A DNA stretch of 64,000 bases from Bacillota bacterium (GTDB taxonomy: Bacteria; Bacillota; Negativicutes; Sporomusales; Sporomusaceae). This document shows, one piece after another, positions 52,033 through 61,002 of this stretch. The stretch lies in assembly GCA_023388195.1 (NCBI GenBank), contig JAEWGR010000004.1:17331-81330 (forward strand). Reading direction: 5' to 3'. The notes beneath the pieces were generated by a model. The model searched no databases. It was not told the origin of the DNA and worked only from the letters and a program-made list of their open reading frames with translations. The stretch's first letter is position 1; each line of letters starts with the position of its first letter. The translations under genes and the position numbers were made by a program.

Positions 52033-53571
52033 CTATTCTTTTATTAAAATCATTCTGTCGGCAACCTGGGCCACTACGCTAACCTGAGCCTGTTCCGCAG
52101 CTGTTAGCTGCTTGTAGTCAGCCTGCTGGACAACAAACCAGGCCGGCCCCCGGACACTGTTAACAGCAGCCGGCAGTTCCAGAGCCTTGACTTCCATTCC
52201 ATAAACATCAGTATAATATGCGAACCCGGGACGCAGAAACTTCATCACATAAACCGGCGATTTGCCATCATATCGGGCCGTAAACTCCTGAGCAATATAT
52301 TTAGACGTAAAAAGCGGGGCAACTGCAGAAGCCAGCATACCAAAAATCAGCTGCAAACATAAAGCCATGCCGGCAACCTGAACCCCAAAAGCTTTACCGG
52401 GCTGCCGCTTCCGAATAAAGCCCGCGGCACACAAGGCCATTACACTCAACAGCGACGCTGCCGCCAAAACGATGGTTGTTACACCGGGCAGCGTTTTCGT
52501 ACCCACAATTAAACCGGTGGCAAACAGGGCTGACAGAACAACAAGCAATCCAGGCCAGCCAATCATTTTAGCCCGTACATCCCACATCCTGTCGATATAC
52601 CACCCCGTTATCAGCGCCAGCGGCGGATACATCGGCAATATATAAGATACCAGCTTAGTCTGACATATGGAAAAAAAGAGAAAGATAAACGCCGCCCAGA
52701 TATTCAGGAACACTAAGGTCCTGCTACCATCCTGACTGCTGCGTTGTAAGGATGTCCAAACCGACTGCACAAGGATAGCTGTCCAGGGAAAGAATCCCAG
52801 TATTAATACAGGAATGAAGTAATACCAAACAACCAGTTCCGGATGTTCCGGTGAAGTAAAGCGGGTGACATTGTGGAAGCCCAGAAAGGTATCAACAAAA
52901 GCAGAGCCATGAACGCTGTACATAAACCAGTACCAGGGCAACCCAATCAAGGCAAATATGCCGATTCCTGCCGGCAGCTTCATTTCTGTTACCTGCCGGA
53001 TACGGCCGGCAAGCACTAAATATAGCAAAATTATGGCGCCAGGGAACAAAAACCCCACCGGCCCCTTCGTAATCGTGGCCAAGCCAATAAAGACATACAT
53101 AAGAAAATAGCGCTTGGTGATAAACCCCAGTAAGGCCAGCGTCAGGCAGAATGTAAGTGTCATATCGGTAACAGCCGCTTTACCCAGGTAAACATACTCC
53201 AGGCTTGTTGCCAAAATGAGCGCTCCGGCCAGCCCTGCCCGTTTATTAAACAATTCCCGGCCAAATAAGTATAAAGCCAGAACCCCGGCCACGCCTAACA
53301 CTGCCGATGGGAAACGGGCGGCGAATTCCCCCATGCCAAACACCTTGCCGGCACCCGCTACCAGCCAATAATAAAGCGGGGGTTTATCATACCAGTATTC
53401 GCCAAAAATGCGTGGCGACAAAAACTCATTGAACTGTACCATCTCTTTCGGGGTTTCGGCATATACAGGCTCATCAGGGTCTAGTAAAGGAATACTTCCT
53501 AAGTTAAAAAACATAATAAATAACGCAATCATTGTTACAATCCAGATATTGCGGTCTAACTGCCTTCCCAT
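52033..53571 (-). CDS. GT39/ArnT-like membrane glycosyltransferase
   Basis: This 512-aa polytopic protein has about 11-12 hydrophobic segments. The first periplasmic loop LLDPDEPVYAETPKEM carries the acidic D-E motif, and YWYDKPPLYYWLVAGAGK is conserved in ArnT/PMT enzymes. These use polyprenyl-phosphate sugar donors to modify lipid A or proteins outside the membrane. The adjacent sugar deacetylase-like gene (47 bp away, same strand) suggests envelope sugar modification. The exact substrate is unknown. Confidence 0.87.
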   Translation of the reverse strand: MGRQLDRNIWIVTMIALFIMFFNLGSIPLLDPDEPVYAETPKEMVQFNEFLSPRIFGEYWYDKPPLYYWLVAGAGKVFGMGEFAARFPSAVLGVAGVLALYLFGRELFNKRAGLAGALILATSLEYVYLGKAAVTDMTLTFCLTLALLGFITKRYFLMYVFIGLATITKGPVGFLFPGAIILLYLVLAGRIRQVTEMKLPAGIGIFALIGLPWYWFMYSVHGSAFVDTFLGFHNVTRFTSPEHPELVVWYYFIPVLILGFFPWTAILVQSVWTSLQRSSQDGSRTLVFLNIWAAFIFLFFSICQTKLVSYILPMYPPLALITGWYIDRMWDVRAKMIGWPGLLVVLSALFATGLIVGTKTLPGVTTIVLAAASLLSVMALCAAGFIRKRQPGKAFGVQVAGMALCLQLIFGMLASAVAPLFTSKYIAQEFTARYDGKSPVYVMKFLRPGFAYYTDVYGMEVKALELPAAVNSVRGPAWFVVQQADYKQLTAAEQAQVSVVAQVADRMILIKE

Positions 53572-53618
53572 GGTCGTCCCCCGTTTATATAAAAAATTGG
53601 CTCCTGGTCACTTTCCCC

Positions 53619-54467
53619 TTAGTTCAAACCGGCAAATGACACCAGGGAAATGTTGTTGTTCTTAAAGCATTCGTCAAGCCGCGGGCTGGTCACTGCTGCC
53701 AACTCCTGCTGCCAATGATAATCCCAGGAAAAAACAGGCTTTAATATTTCATTATTGAGGCCCGGGTGAATCATAATCTCACTGCTGCCGTCAGGCAAGC
53801 TATTAATGATTTTCAAAAAGAACCGCTCTTCCATACTGCCGCCGGCCAGCATGCCGAAAAAATGGTCAGGGACAGCCAGGCGGGCACGGCGGGCCTTCAA
53901 CCGGGCTAAACCTGCCAAAATGCTCAGGCCGGAACGGCCAATGATCCGGCCGGCAGAGGGCCGGAAGCCCCCTAAAAAAAGCAGAGGTTCAGCCGGAATT
54001 CTTATAGCCCGGATATTATACTCCCTGGCAATATCAATGACAATATCAATAATGCCGGGTACAATATGCAGATGCTGATGGCTGTCGAGATGGGTAACCT
54101 GAATGCCGGCTGCCAGCACCTTGTTAACCTGAGCTACAAGCTCCCGCCGCACGTCGGCGGGGCGGATGGCGGCCGCACAGAACTTCCGTAAAAATAGCGG
54201 GTATTTAGAATAAAGCAGCCCTTCCCGGTCAATCAGGGTCGGTATTTGCTCCGGCCTGGCAGCCGGCTGCCCGCCCACCAGCGTAAGATGGACGCCAACC
54301 CCCAGTGAACGGCAGTCGGCAGCTAACGCCGCTGCATGGAAAAAGGCAGATCCGCCGGCCATAATGGTAGTGCTTGTTATCCAGCCCTTCGTATGACCGT
54401 TAATAATACCCAGATTAATATTCTCATGTAAACCAAAATCATCAGCGTTGATAATTAATTTTTTCAT
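53619..54467 (-). CDS. ChbG/HpnK family carbohydrate deacetylase (YdjC-like)
   Basis: This 282-aa protein begins KLIINADDFGLHENINLGI, with the metal-binding aspartates, and has VTHLDSHQHLHIVPGI with the histidines. These motifs define the ChbG/HpnK deacetylases that act on N-acetylated sugars or hopanoid precursors. The longest frame begins at 54506. ATG 54467 behind GAGGG gives the exact domain start. It is upstream of the GT39 gene in one transcript. Confidence 0.87.
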   Translation of the reverse strand: MKKLIINADDFGLHENINLGIINGHTKGWITSTTIMAGGSAFFHAAALAADCRSLGVGVHLTLVGGQPAARPEQIPTLIDREGLLYSKYPLFLRKFCAAAIRPADVRRELVAQVNKVLAAGIQVTHLDSHQHLHIVPGIIDIVIDIAREYNIRAIRIPAEPLLFLGGFRPSAGRIIGRSGLSILAGLARLKARRARLAVPDHFFGMLAGGSMEERFFLKIINSLPDGSSEIMIHPGLNNEILKPVFSWDYHWQQELAAVTSPRLDECFKNNNISLVSFAGLN

Positions 54468-54526
54468 AGCACCCTCAAAGGTAATTATTACATTGCGCAC
54501 AACCACAGGTGGGCAAAAAATCCCTG

Positions 54527-54556
54527 GTATGACTTGATAATCAATTCCTGATACTA
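54527..54556 (+). promoter_or_regulatory. Possible forespore (sigma-G-like) promoter
   Basis: GTATG and GATACTA are separated by 18 bp. They resemble the sigma-G elements GMATR and CATNMTA, with one mismatch in each. They lie about 50 bp upstream of the small Ser/Ala/Gln-rich protein gene. Confidence 0.3.
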
Positions 54557-54602
54557 TTATTGGTCACGCGGCCAAATAAAAAAACAGGGAGGTAATCACA
54601 TT

Positions 54603-54902
54603 ATGCAAAACAAACAAAGCAAACAGGCCGAAAGCAAACAGCAATATGGCACTCTGACAGCTAAACTGGATGCCAACAACGACTATGCCAGCAGCACTGC
54701 CAGCAACTATGCCACTGCCGGAACTACTGGCGCTTCTGCAGCCAGTTCCGCAACCTCGGCCGATATGAACCAATTGGGCAAACTGGCTAAACAATCCCAA
54801 TCAGGCAGTGCCACATCGGCAGCAACCAGTTCCAAAAGCCAAATGGCCAATCAGACGTTAACTGCAAAATATGATGCCAACGGCGACTACAGCGCTGAAT
54901 AA
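54603..54902 (+). CDS. Small low-complexity protein with duplicated LTAK-DAN-DY motif, possible spore protein
   Basis: This 99-aa protein uses only twelve amino-acid types (no C, F, H, I, P, R, V or W) and is rich in Ser, Ala, Gln, Asn, Thr and Lys. A motif is repeated near each end: TLTAKLDANNDYAS (about 17-30) and TLTAKYDANGDYSA (about 85-98). The composition recalls gamma-type small acid-soluble spore proteins, but the characteristic repeats of that family are not seen. GGGAGG precedes the ATG and a hairpin follows. I do not recognise the family, and a spore role is inference. Confidence 0.65.
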   Translation: MQNKQSKQAESKQQYGTLTAKLDANNDYASSTASNYATAGTTGASAASSATSADMNQLGKLAKQSQSGSATSAATSSKSQMANQTLTAKYDANGDYSAE

Positions 54903-54918
54903 TCGGCTAAACTAAGGG

Positions 54919-54954
54919 CGGCGCCGGACTATTCCATTGAATGGTCCGGCGCCG
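54919..54954. terminator. Hairpin after the low-complexity protein gene
   Basis: CGGCGCCGGAC pairs with GTCCGGCGCCG, with a further four-base pairing inside (ATTC/GAAT). The plus-strand tail is TTCGTTTA, a weak U-run. It lies between convergent genes. Confidence 0.65.
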
Positions 54955-54993
54955 TTCGTTTACAGGCTCAGCCAAAGCTAACCTGCTGTCTCT

Positions 54994-55812
54994 TTACCTG
55001 CTGACAGTCTCAGTATGGGCAGCATAAGCGCTGTGGTTATGAATAGATTCATAGTTCTCACATTCTACTTCAAACCATTGGACGCTGTCAATCTGGCGTA
55101 AAGCAAGCACTAAATCGCGAAGCACATCTTCGACAAATTTCGGGTTTTCATAGGCCTTTTCCGTAACATATTTTTCATCCTCCCGTTTTAACAACGGGTA
55201 TACCTGGCAGCTGCCCTGTTGCTCCATCAGGCTGGCCAGGTCCTCAATCCAGATAAACCGGCCATGCTGATGCTTGATTTTTACCCGCATAATGCCCCGT
55301 TGATTATGGGCCCCGTATTGAGATATCTCCTTACTGCAGGGGCATAACGAGGTAAAGGGCACAGTAATACCAAACATAAAGTCCAGATGCTCACCCCTGG
55401 CCAGACTGCCGGAAAACATGCAGTCATAATCCAGCATACTTTTGAAACCGCTTACCGGCGCAGTTTTTTCAATAAAATATTTAAAATGAATATCAATATG
55501 CGCTCGCTGCGCGTGTAAGCGGTCAATCGTATCTGTCAGCATATATTCGATTTCTTTATAGGACACCGGTTTCTGGCTCCAGTCACTGAGAATCTCTATA
55601 AACCGGCTCATATGCGTGCCTTTAAACTCCTGCGGCAGATCCACTGTAAGCTTAATTTTCGCCAGTACTGTCTGAAATGAACCACCCTTGGTCTTGATTA
55701 AAAACGGTAAGTGAACGTCACTGACCCCGACCTTTTGGATAGCGATACCGCGCTCATCGCAGCTGTTTTGCACATCTTTAATGTTGTTGCGTCCCTGAGC
55801 TGTTTGATTCAT
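54994..55812 (-). CDS. folE2: GTP cyclohydrolase IB
   Basis: This 272-aa type IB enzyme converts GTP to 7,8-dihydroneopterin triphosphate, the precursor of folate and queuosine. The metal cysteine is in TSLCPCSKEIS and the conserved GAHNQRG follows. The longest frame reaches 55920, deep into queC. ATG 55812 comes right after the queC stop, with AGGAG upstream. The pairing with queC suggests use in the 7-deazaguanine pathway. Confidence 0.93.
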   Translation of the reverse strand: MNQTAQGRNNIKDVQNSCDERGIAIQKVGVSDVHLPFLIKTKGGSFQTVLAKIKLTVDLPQEFKGTHMSRFIEILSDWSQKPVSYKEIEYMLTDTIDRLHAQRAHIDIHFKYFIEKTAPVSGFKSMLDYDCMFSGSLARGEHLDFMFGITVPFTSLCPCSKEISQYGAHNQRGIMRVKIKHQHGRFIWIEDLASLMEQQGSCQVYPLLKREDEKYVTEKAYENPKFVEDVLRDLVLALRQIDSVQWFEVECENYESIHNHSAYAAHTETVSR

Positions 55813-55813
55813 T

Positions 55814-56500
55814 TTATTCACTCCTAGTACGATACAAAATAGGGTCAGCCAGACCGGCCTCGGCAAAGCCTTTAAGGCGCAGGAGGCAGCTGTCGCATTG
55901 GCCGCAAGCCGCGTCCCCACCCTGATAACAGCTTGTTGTCAGGTGAAGCGGCGCACTCAGCCTGTTCCCTAACAGCACAATATCACGTTTACTCAAATGT
56001 ATCAGTGGGGTCTCAATGCTGGTTTTTCGGCCATCCTCGGTAGCCGCTTTGGTAGAATAGTCAGCCAGTTGCTGAAATAAGCCGATGAACTCAGGCCGGC
56101 AGTCAGGATAACCTGAATAGTCAAGCGCGTTGACACCGATATAGATCCGGTCAGCCCCGGTCACCTCGGCGTAGCCGAGAGCATAGCTTAAAAAAATCAG
56201 ATTCCTGGCCGGCACATAGGTGACAGGTACCCCGGTGGCATTAATATTGCCTGCAGGCACTGCCAGACTGCTATCTGTAAGCGCACTGCCGCCAATTGCC
56301 TCCATATTGGTCTCAATCACTAAATGACGGTCAACATGATAATGCCTGGCTACACTGGCTGCGGCGGCAAGCTCCCGGCTATGCCGCTGGTGATAGTTAA
56401 AACTGATTGGCAACAGCTCATAGCCCTCGCTGTTGGCGACAGCCATACATACAGTCGAATCCAAGCCGCCTGATAGTAGCACAACTGCCTTTTTGTTCAT
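55814..56500 (-). CDS. queC: 7-cyano-7-deazaguanine synthase
   Basis: This 228-aa PP-loop ATPase converts 7-carboxy-7-deazaguanine to preQ0. LLSGGLDSTVCMAVA is the PP-loop, and the C-terminal CYQGGDAACGQCDSC carries the zinc cysteines. queD and queE are not in the window. It lies between an HD-GYP gene and folE2. Confidence 0.95.
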   Translation of the reverse strand: MNKKAVVLLSGGLDSTVCMAVANSEGYELLPISFNYHQRHSRELAAAASVARHYHVDRHLVIETNMEAIGGSALTDSSLAVPAGNINATGVPVTYVPARNLIFLSYALGYAEVTGADRIYIGVNALDYSGYPDCRPEFIGLFQQLADYSTKAATEDGRKTSIETPLIHLSKRDIVLLGNRLSAPLHLTTSCYQGGDAACGQCDSCLLRLKGFAEAGLADPILYRTRSE

Positions 56501-56530
56501 AAGCGCTCCCCTTATCCTGTGTTATTTACA

Positions 56531-57610
56531 TTAAGCCCTGATAACATTCACAATACTTAAGCCCTTACTGCGTTCCAAATCAACATATTCCTGGTCCTCG
56601 GTGACAACAACCGGCCTGGAAGCCATAAACTGGCCCAGGTAAATAACCTCAGCATGCCGGCCATCACTTAGTTCGACGATATTGCCAATAAAGTAGTCGC
56701 GCACATTATGTAAGAACACGGTGCCAATAGCCGGATCAAGTTTGTTGAACATTTCGTCAACAATAATCTCAACAACCGCAAAAGGTGAAATTTTGCGATG
56801 ATAAACCCGGTCAGAGGTCATAGCGTCATACATGTCTGCAATCGCAATAATTCTGGCAAATTTGTGAATTTTATCACCTGAAACAGTTAAAGGATAGCCG
56901 CTGCCATCAAGCCGTTCATGATGCTGAAGAACCCCATAGATAACGCCTGTAGGCGCATTAGGGGTATCGCGGAGCAGTTGATAACCTCTGATTGTATGCA
57001 GACGCATAATCGCCATTTCTTCAGGGGTAAGTTTACCAGGCTTATTTAGTATCTCGAGTGGGATTTGGGTTTTCCCCACATCATGCAGCAGCCCTGCCAG
57101 CACCAGGTCCTGCAGCTCCTGGCCGGCATACCCGAGCCACTTGCCTAATACGCCGCAAATAACTGCAACATTGACAGAGTGGTGAAAAGTATAGTCATCC
57201 TGCCGGCGTACCATATGCATATGATTAATCACGCCGGTTGCATTGATAAGTGGCTCAATACCATTGTTCACTAATTCACACATAGTGGCCAGTGGCACTT
57301 CTTTAAAAAAACGCAGCTTGGAGAAAGAGTTCTTTAGCAAGTTCACCGTGTGATCATAGTCGGCATAAAACTTTTTCTGCAGAACTGTTTCAGGAATGGA
57401 TAAATCAAGGCCCATTGTCGGTGAACATTCTTTGATGAAAACAGAGCTGATATCCCAGAACTTCAAGCCAGCAATCATGCTCTCGGAAAGAATGGTTCCT
57501 TCACTGAGTATCACTTTGTCGTCATGGGTTAGCACCATGCGTCCAAGTTCCATGCCGGCCACAACAGCGCTAATGGGATATTGTTTAATCCGATACTTAA
57601 TATTCACCAT
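56531..57610 (-). CDS. HD-GYP domain protein (probable cyclic-di-GMP phosphodiesterase)
   Basis: This 359-aa protein has an uncharacterised ~120-residue N-terminal part and then an HD-GYP domain. The motifs are complete: HHSVNVAV, LLHDVGKTQIP, KLTPEEMAIMRLHT, and HHERLDGSGYP. The domain therefore looks catalytically competent. There is no membrane segment. ATG 57610 behind GGGGAGGG is used in place of the longer frame. It is followed by queC after 30 bp, with no evident functional link. Confidence 0.9.
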   Translation of the reverse strand: MVNIKYRIKQYPISAVVAGMELGRMVLTHDDKVILSEGTILSESMIAGLKFWDISSVFIKECSPTMGLDLSIPETVLQKKFYADYDHTVNLLKNSFSKLRFFKEVPLATMCELVNNGIEPLINATGVINHMHMVRRQDDYTFHHSVNVAVICGVLGKWLGYAGQELQDLVLAGLLHDVGKTQIPLEILNKPGKLTPEEMAIMRLHTIRGYQLLRDTPNAPTGVIYGVLQHHERLDGSGYPLTVSGDKIHKFARIIAIADMYDAMTSDRVYHRKISPFAVVEIIVDEMFNKLDPAIGTVFLHNVRDYFIGNIVELSDGRHAEVIYLGQFMASRPVVVTEDQEYVDLERSKGLSIVNVIRA

Positions 57611-57723
57611 GCATCCCTCCCCGCCTAGCTGACGTTTGTTGCCCATTAGCGAAAAAGTTACAATATTAACAATATAATTTTACATTATTTCGATTTTTCC
57701 TGCTAAAAAAATTTCACTAATCT

Positions 57724-58680
57724 TTATATCTGCTCAAAAGTCTTAAAATGAACCTTACAAACCTGCTGTAAGGCTTCTTTGCCATAGCGGGCAGCAAAAT
57801 CACGGGCCACAGGCACTACCTGGACGGCCCCCTTGGGAAAAATCATATCATAGCTGGCAGCTAAGGCCGCCATACTTTCTAAAAAGCGGTCCCGGGCCAA
57901 AATAGAAGCCGCAGCCACGGCGATATTGCGTTCAGCCTTATGCATCTGCACCAGCGTAATGGTCCGGCCTTTTTCCATAAGCTCAGCCTGGATAAACCGT
58001 TCATGGGCAAACTGATCGGCTAGGGCAAACTTGGCAGGCTCCCGGGCCAGCAGAGTTTCCAGGGCCCGGGCATGGGAAAATGCCAACAGATGATTCAGAT
58101 TTTTTCCTTGCTGGCAAAACCCGCTGTAGGTTGCATTATAATCAGCCGGCATCCAGGCTAGTTCGACAAATTTCCCGTCACATTCCTCCCGTATCCTCGC
58201 TGCCAGGATCCGGTTTTTATCATCAGACAGGGCTTTACTGTCCTTAACGCCGGCGGCGGCAAGCCTGGCGGCCGACTGATCATCAACCAGCACCGCTGCT
58301 ATAACCAGCGGGCCAAAAAAATCCCCTTTGCCGGATTCATCAAGCCCGATCCATTTATGATCAAAATCCTTTACAGCTTCAAAACCAGGCGGCCGTCCAT
58401 TTGACGCCGGTATTTTCTCCGCACCGGATGAGGCCGTGGCCGGTATCTGCCCCTGAGTAATAGCGGTGACTGTTTCCTTAAGCGGGGATTGGGATCCCCC
58501 CACAACAATGCTGATGCCTTTTTTACCGCTATATATATTGACAGTGACTGTTGTCTCGCCATCTGAGACTTTTAACTGCCGGCCGTAATTGATTGCTTTG
58601 TCGGCCGCTATTGTAAGACCGGCCCGGGAAAAGCGTTCCGACAAAACGGCCATTCTTGCCTCTAATAGTTCCATGCTCAT
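57724..58680 (-). CDS. rnhC: Ribonuclease HIII
   Basis: This 318-aa protein has an N-terminal TBP-like substrate-binding domain (about the first 80 residues) and a catalytic RNase H domain opening with WIGLDESGKGDFFGPLVIAA, where D and E are metal ligands, then VKDSKALSD. It cuts RNA in RNA-DNA hybrids. The longest frame overlaps larC widely. ATG 58680 sits 4 bp after the larC stop and probably relies on coupled translation, since the ribosome-binding site is weak. Confidence 0.92.
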   Translation of the reverse strand: MSMELLEARMAVLSERFSRAGLTIAADKAINYGRQLKVSDGETTVTVNIYSGKKGISIVVGGSQSPLKETVTAITQGQIPATASSGAEKIPASNGRPPGFEAVKDFDHKWIGLDESGKGDFFGPLVIAAVLVDDQSAARLAAAGVKDSKALSDDKNRILAARIREECDGKFVELAWMPADYNATYSGFCQQGKNLNHLLAFSHARALETLLAREPAKFALADQFAHERFIQAELMEKGRTITLVQMHKAERNIAVAAASILARDRFLESMAALAASYDMIFPKGAVQVVPVARDFAARYGKEALQQVCKVHFKTFEQI

Positions 58681-58684
58681 ACCG

Positions 58685-59893
58685 CTAGCAAAATGACATC
58701 GCTTCTTTGAGAGCCAGATGCTGGATGACTTTGAGAGGCATTCCCAGCTCTTCGGCCAGGCGGCGGCAATCCTCATATTCGGGGGCCACATTACATATTT
58801 TACCCCCGTATGAGCTAATTTTTACCTTAACATCCCCCCAAGGCAGTCCAACCATAATAAACTCACGATTGGCAATCGCTCTGGTTACCGGATAGAACCG
58901 CATGCCAATAGATGTAGTCTCTTCCAAAATGATCTCAGCCATCCCTGACTGGCACTCCTCCGGCAACAAGGCTGACAGTTTAGTTGCGGGCCGCCCTTTT
59001 TTCATAATAATAGGTGTCAGCCAGACATCAAGCGCGCCGGCGGCAAACAGCTTGTCCATGATATAACTGTACAATTCGGGGTTTTGGTCGTCAATATTAG
59101 CTTCCACCACAAGATAGGGTTTCTCTTCCTGCCCCTCGAACCGCTCCGCTGCAGCGTTCGCCGGCATTTCTCCCAGGTATACCCGCAAAACATTGGGAAT
59201 GTCCAGTTCCCAGGTGCCGGCGCCATAACCGACCTGATTGCTGATAAAACCGTCAGGCATGGGCCCGTACCCGCTACCGAGCGCAGCTACTACTGCCGCC
59301 CCGGTCGGTGTTACCAATTCCTTGGCAATATCGCCCTGATAGAAGGGAATCCCCCGCAGCAATTCGGCCGTAGCCGGTGCCGGCACCGGTATCAGCCCAT
59401 GGGCACATTTGACAAACCCGCTGCCCACATGAAGCCGTGACGCATAAATCTGTTCAATACCCAAATAATCCAGTGCCCAGGCAATGCCAACAATATCAAC
59501 AATGGAATCGACAGCACCAACCTCATGAAAATGAATTTCGTTGACCGTAACACCATGCACCCTGGCTTCAGCCTCAGCCAGGCGGGTAAAAATCTGGGTG
59601 CTCTTGACTTTAACAGCAGCCGCTAGGGTCGATTCTTCAATAATACCGGTAATTTCCGCCAGATTGCGATGATGATGGCCGGAATCATCGACATTCACAT
59701 CCAGATACAAAGCGCTGATGCCGCCTTTATCCACCCTGGTTATTGATAATTGGTAACCGCCTACCGGTAATTTCGCCAGTTCTGTCCGGAGCAGGTCTTC
59801 CGGCGCCCCGATATCAAGCAGCGCCCCAAGCAGCATATTGCCGCTAATGCCGGCAAAGCAGTCCAGATACATTGTTTTATAATTTGCGGACAT
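58685..59893 (-). CDS. larC: Nickel-pincer cofactor cyclometallase LarC
   Basis: This 402-aa protein inserts nickel into the pyridinium-dithiocarboxylate pincer in a CTP-dependent step. The N-terminus YLDCFAGISGNMLLGALLDI, the histidine-rich GHHHRN near residue 73 and ATRIHFHEVGAVDSI-like NEIHFHEVGAVDSIVD are typical. In Lactobacillus the protein is produced from larC1 and larC2 by a programmed frameshift, whereas here it is one uninterrupted frame. It follows larB by 10 bp. Confidence 0.93.
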   Translation of the reverse strand: MSANYKTMYLDCFAGISGNMLLGALLDIGAPEDLLRTELAKLPVGGYQLSITRVDKGGISALYLDVNVDDSGHHHRNLAEITGIIEESTLAAAVKVKSTQIFTRLAEAEARVHGVTVNEIHFHEVGAVDSIVDIVGIAWALDYLGIEQIYASRLHVGSGFVKCAHGLIPVPAPATAELLRGIPFYQGDIAKELVTPTGAAVVAALGSGYGPMPDGFISNQVGYGAGTWELDIPNVLRVYLGEMPANAAAERFEGQEEKPYLVVEANIDDQNPELYSYIMDKLFAAGALDVWLTPIIMKKGRPATKLSALLPEECQSGMAEIILEETTSIGMRFYPVTRAIANREFIMVGLPWGDVKVKISSYGGKICNVAPEYEDCRRLAEELGMPLKVIQHLALKEAMSFC

Positions 59894-59903
59894 AAATCTT
59901 CAA

Positions 59904-60656
59904 TCACCTCATATGGTTAATAATACTTGCCAGCCGGCCGGCGCCAAAGCCGTTATCAATATTGACAACCCCAATTCCGGCCGCACAACTGTTAAGCATA
60001 CTCAGCAATGCGGACAGACCGCCAAAATTAGCGCCATAGCCGATACTTGTCGGTACAGCAATAACCGGTTTCGAGGCCATACCGCCAACCACACTGGCCA
60101 AAGCCCCCTCCATACCGGCCACAACAATCAATACATTCGCTTCTTCAATCAACTTGCGCTGGTCAAGGAGACGATGAATGCCGGCCACACCGACATCATA
60201 CACCCGTCTAACCACATTACCCATCATCTCGGCTGTAACAGCAGCCTCTTCTGCTACCGGGATGTCACTCGTCCCGGCACTCATGACCAAAATAGACCGG
60301 TCCTGATCCACCGGCGGTTGCTGGCGCTCGATTGTGATTAATCTGGCCAGCTCGTGATATCGGGCATCAGGCAGGGCATTTTTTACTGCCTCATACATCT
60401 GGGGTGTGGCCCTGGTCGCTAAAATACTGCGATTATATTCAGCAAGCCGGTCCATAATGGCCAGTACCTGCTCCACAGTTTTCCCCTGACAAAAAACAAC
60501 TTCGGCAAAACCCTGACGCAACAGCCGGTGATGATCAAGCTTGGCAAATTCCAAATCTTCATAAGGCAATATTTTTAGTTTTTCCAGTGCTTCATCCAGT
60601 GAGAGACCACCTGCCTTAAAATCCTTAAGCAGGCTGCTTACATAATCAATATCCAC
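59904..60656 (-). CDS. larB: Nickel-pincer cofactor biosynthesis protein LarB
   Basis: This 250-aa protein carboxylates and hydrolyses nicotinic acid adenine dinucleotide in the first step of pincer formation. The C-terminal PurE-like core has VMSAGTSDIPVAEEAA, VVAGMEGALASVVGG and PTSIGYGANFGGLSALL. The start is GTG 60656. larE and larA are not in the window, so the sulfur-transfer enzyme and the user enzyme must lie elsewhere. Confidence 0.93.
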   Translation of the reverse strand: MDIDYVSSLLKDFKAGGLSLDEALEKLKILPYEDLEFAKLDHHRLLRQGFAEVVFCQGKTVEQVLAIMDRLAEYNRSILATRATPQMYEAVKNALPDARYHELARLITIERQQPPVDQDRSILVMSAGTSDIPVAEEAAVTAEMMGNVVRRVYDVGVAGIHRLLDQRKLIEEANVLIVVAGMEGALASVVGGMASKPVIAVPTSIGYGANFGGLSALLSMLNSCAAGIGVVNIDNGFGAGRLASIINHMR

Positions 60657-61002
60657 TTCTCCACCCCGTTCCGCGTCTCATTCCTATTCCCGGGAATTTT
60701 CAAAATCAAGCGTAACATATGTAGACCTTGTTTTTTTTATACCTGAGCCGGCATCGCTGCAAAAAAATGGGTTTAAAACACTACAGGCCCGTCCAGATAA
60801 TTATGCTGAAAAATGTTCCTTTTTGCATAATAACACCTCTGAGCCCGATTGGCAATAATGTTAGCCAGTTACGGCTCAAGAAACAATAAATCTGCACTTC
60901 TTGTACATTCTGGAGACACACATAAAGACATAATGACCTGTCAGGCATTATGTCTTTATAAGAATTCAATATTAACCGACAAATTCCTGTTTGGGGTTAT
61001 TT
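60657..61002. other. Gene-free stretch with one long hairpin
   Basis: No supported coding frame lies here. A 14-15-bp inverted repeat (CATAAAGACATAATG at 60921-60935 against 60946-60960) with a ten-base loop probably terminates the 155-aa protein transcript coming from the right. The rest before larB shows no clear promoter hexamers and no recognisable nickel riboswitch. Confidence 0.5.
60921..60960 (-). terminator. Probable terminator after the 155-aa protein gene
   Basis: The stem of 14 bp is perfect. On the minus strand the second arm ends in CTTTATGTGTGT, a partial U-run. Confidence 0.6.

Noticed and set aside
58685..59893. Frameshift or split in larC
   Set aside because: LarC can be produced by programmed frameshift in Lactobacillus, but here the frame is continuous over 402 codons.
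60781..60969. 62-codon minus-strand frame near larB
   Set aside because: It overlaps the long hairpin at 60921-60960, lacks a ribosome-binding site and has no recognisable features.
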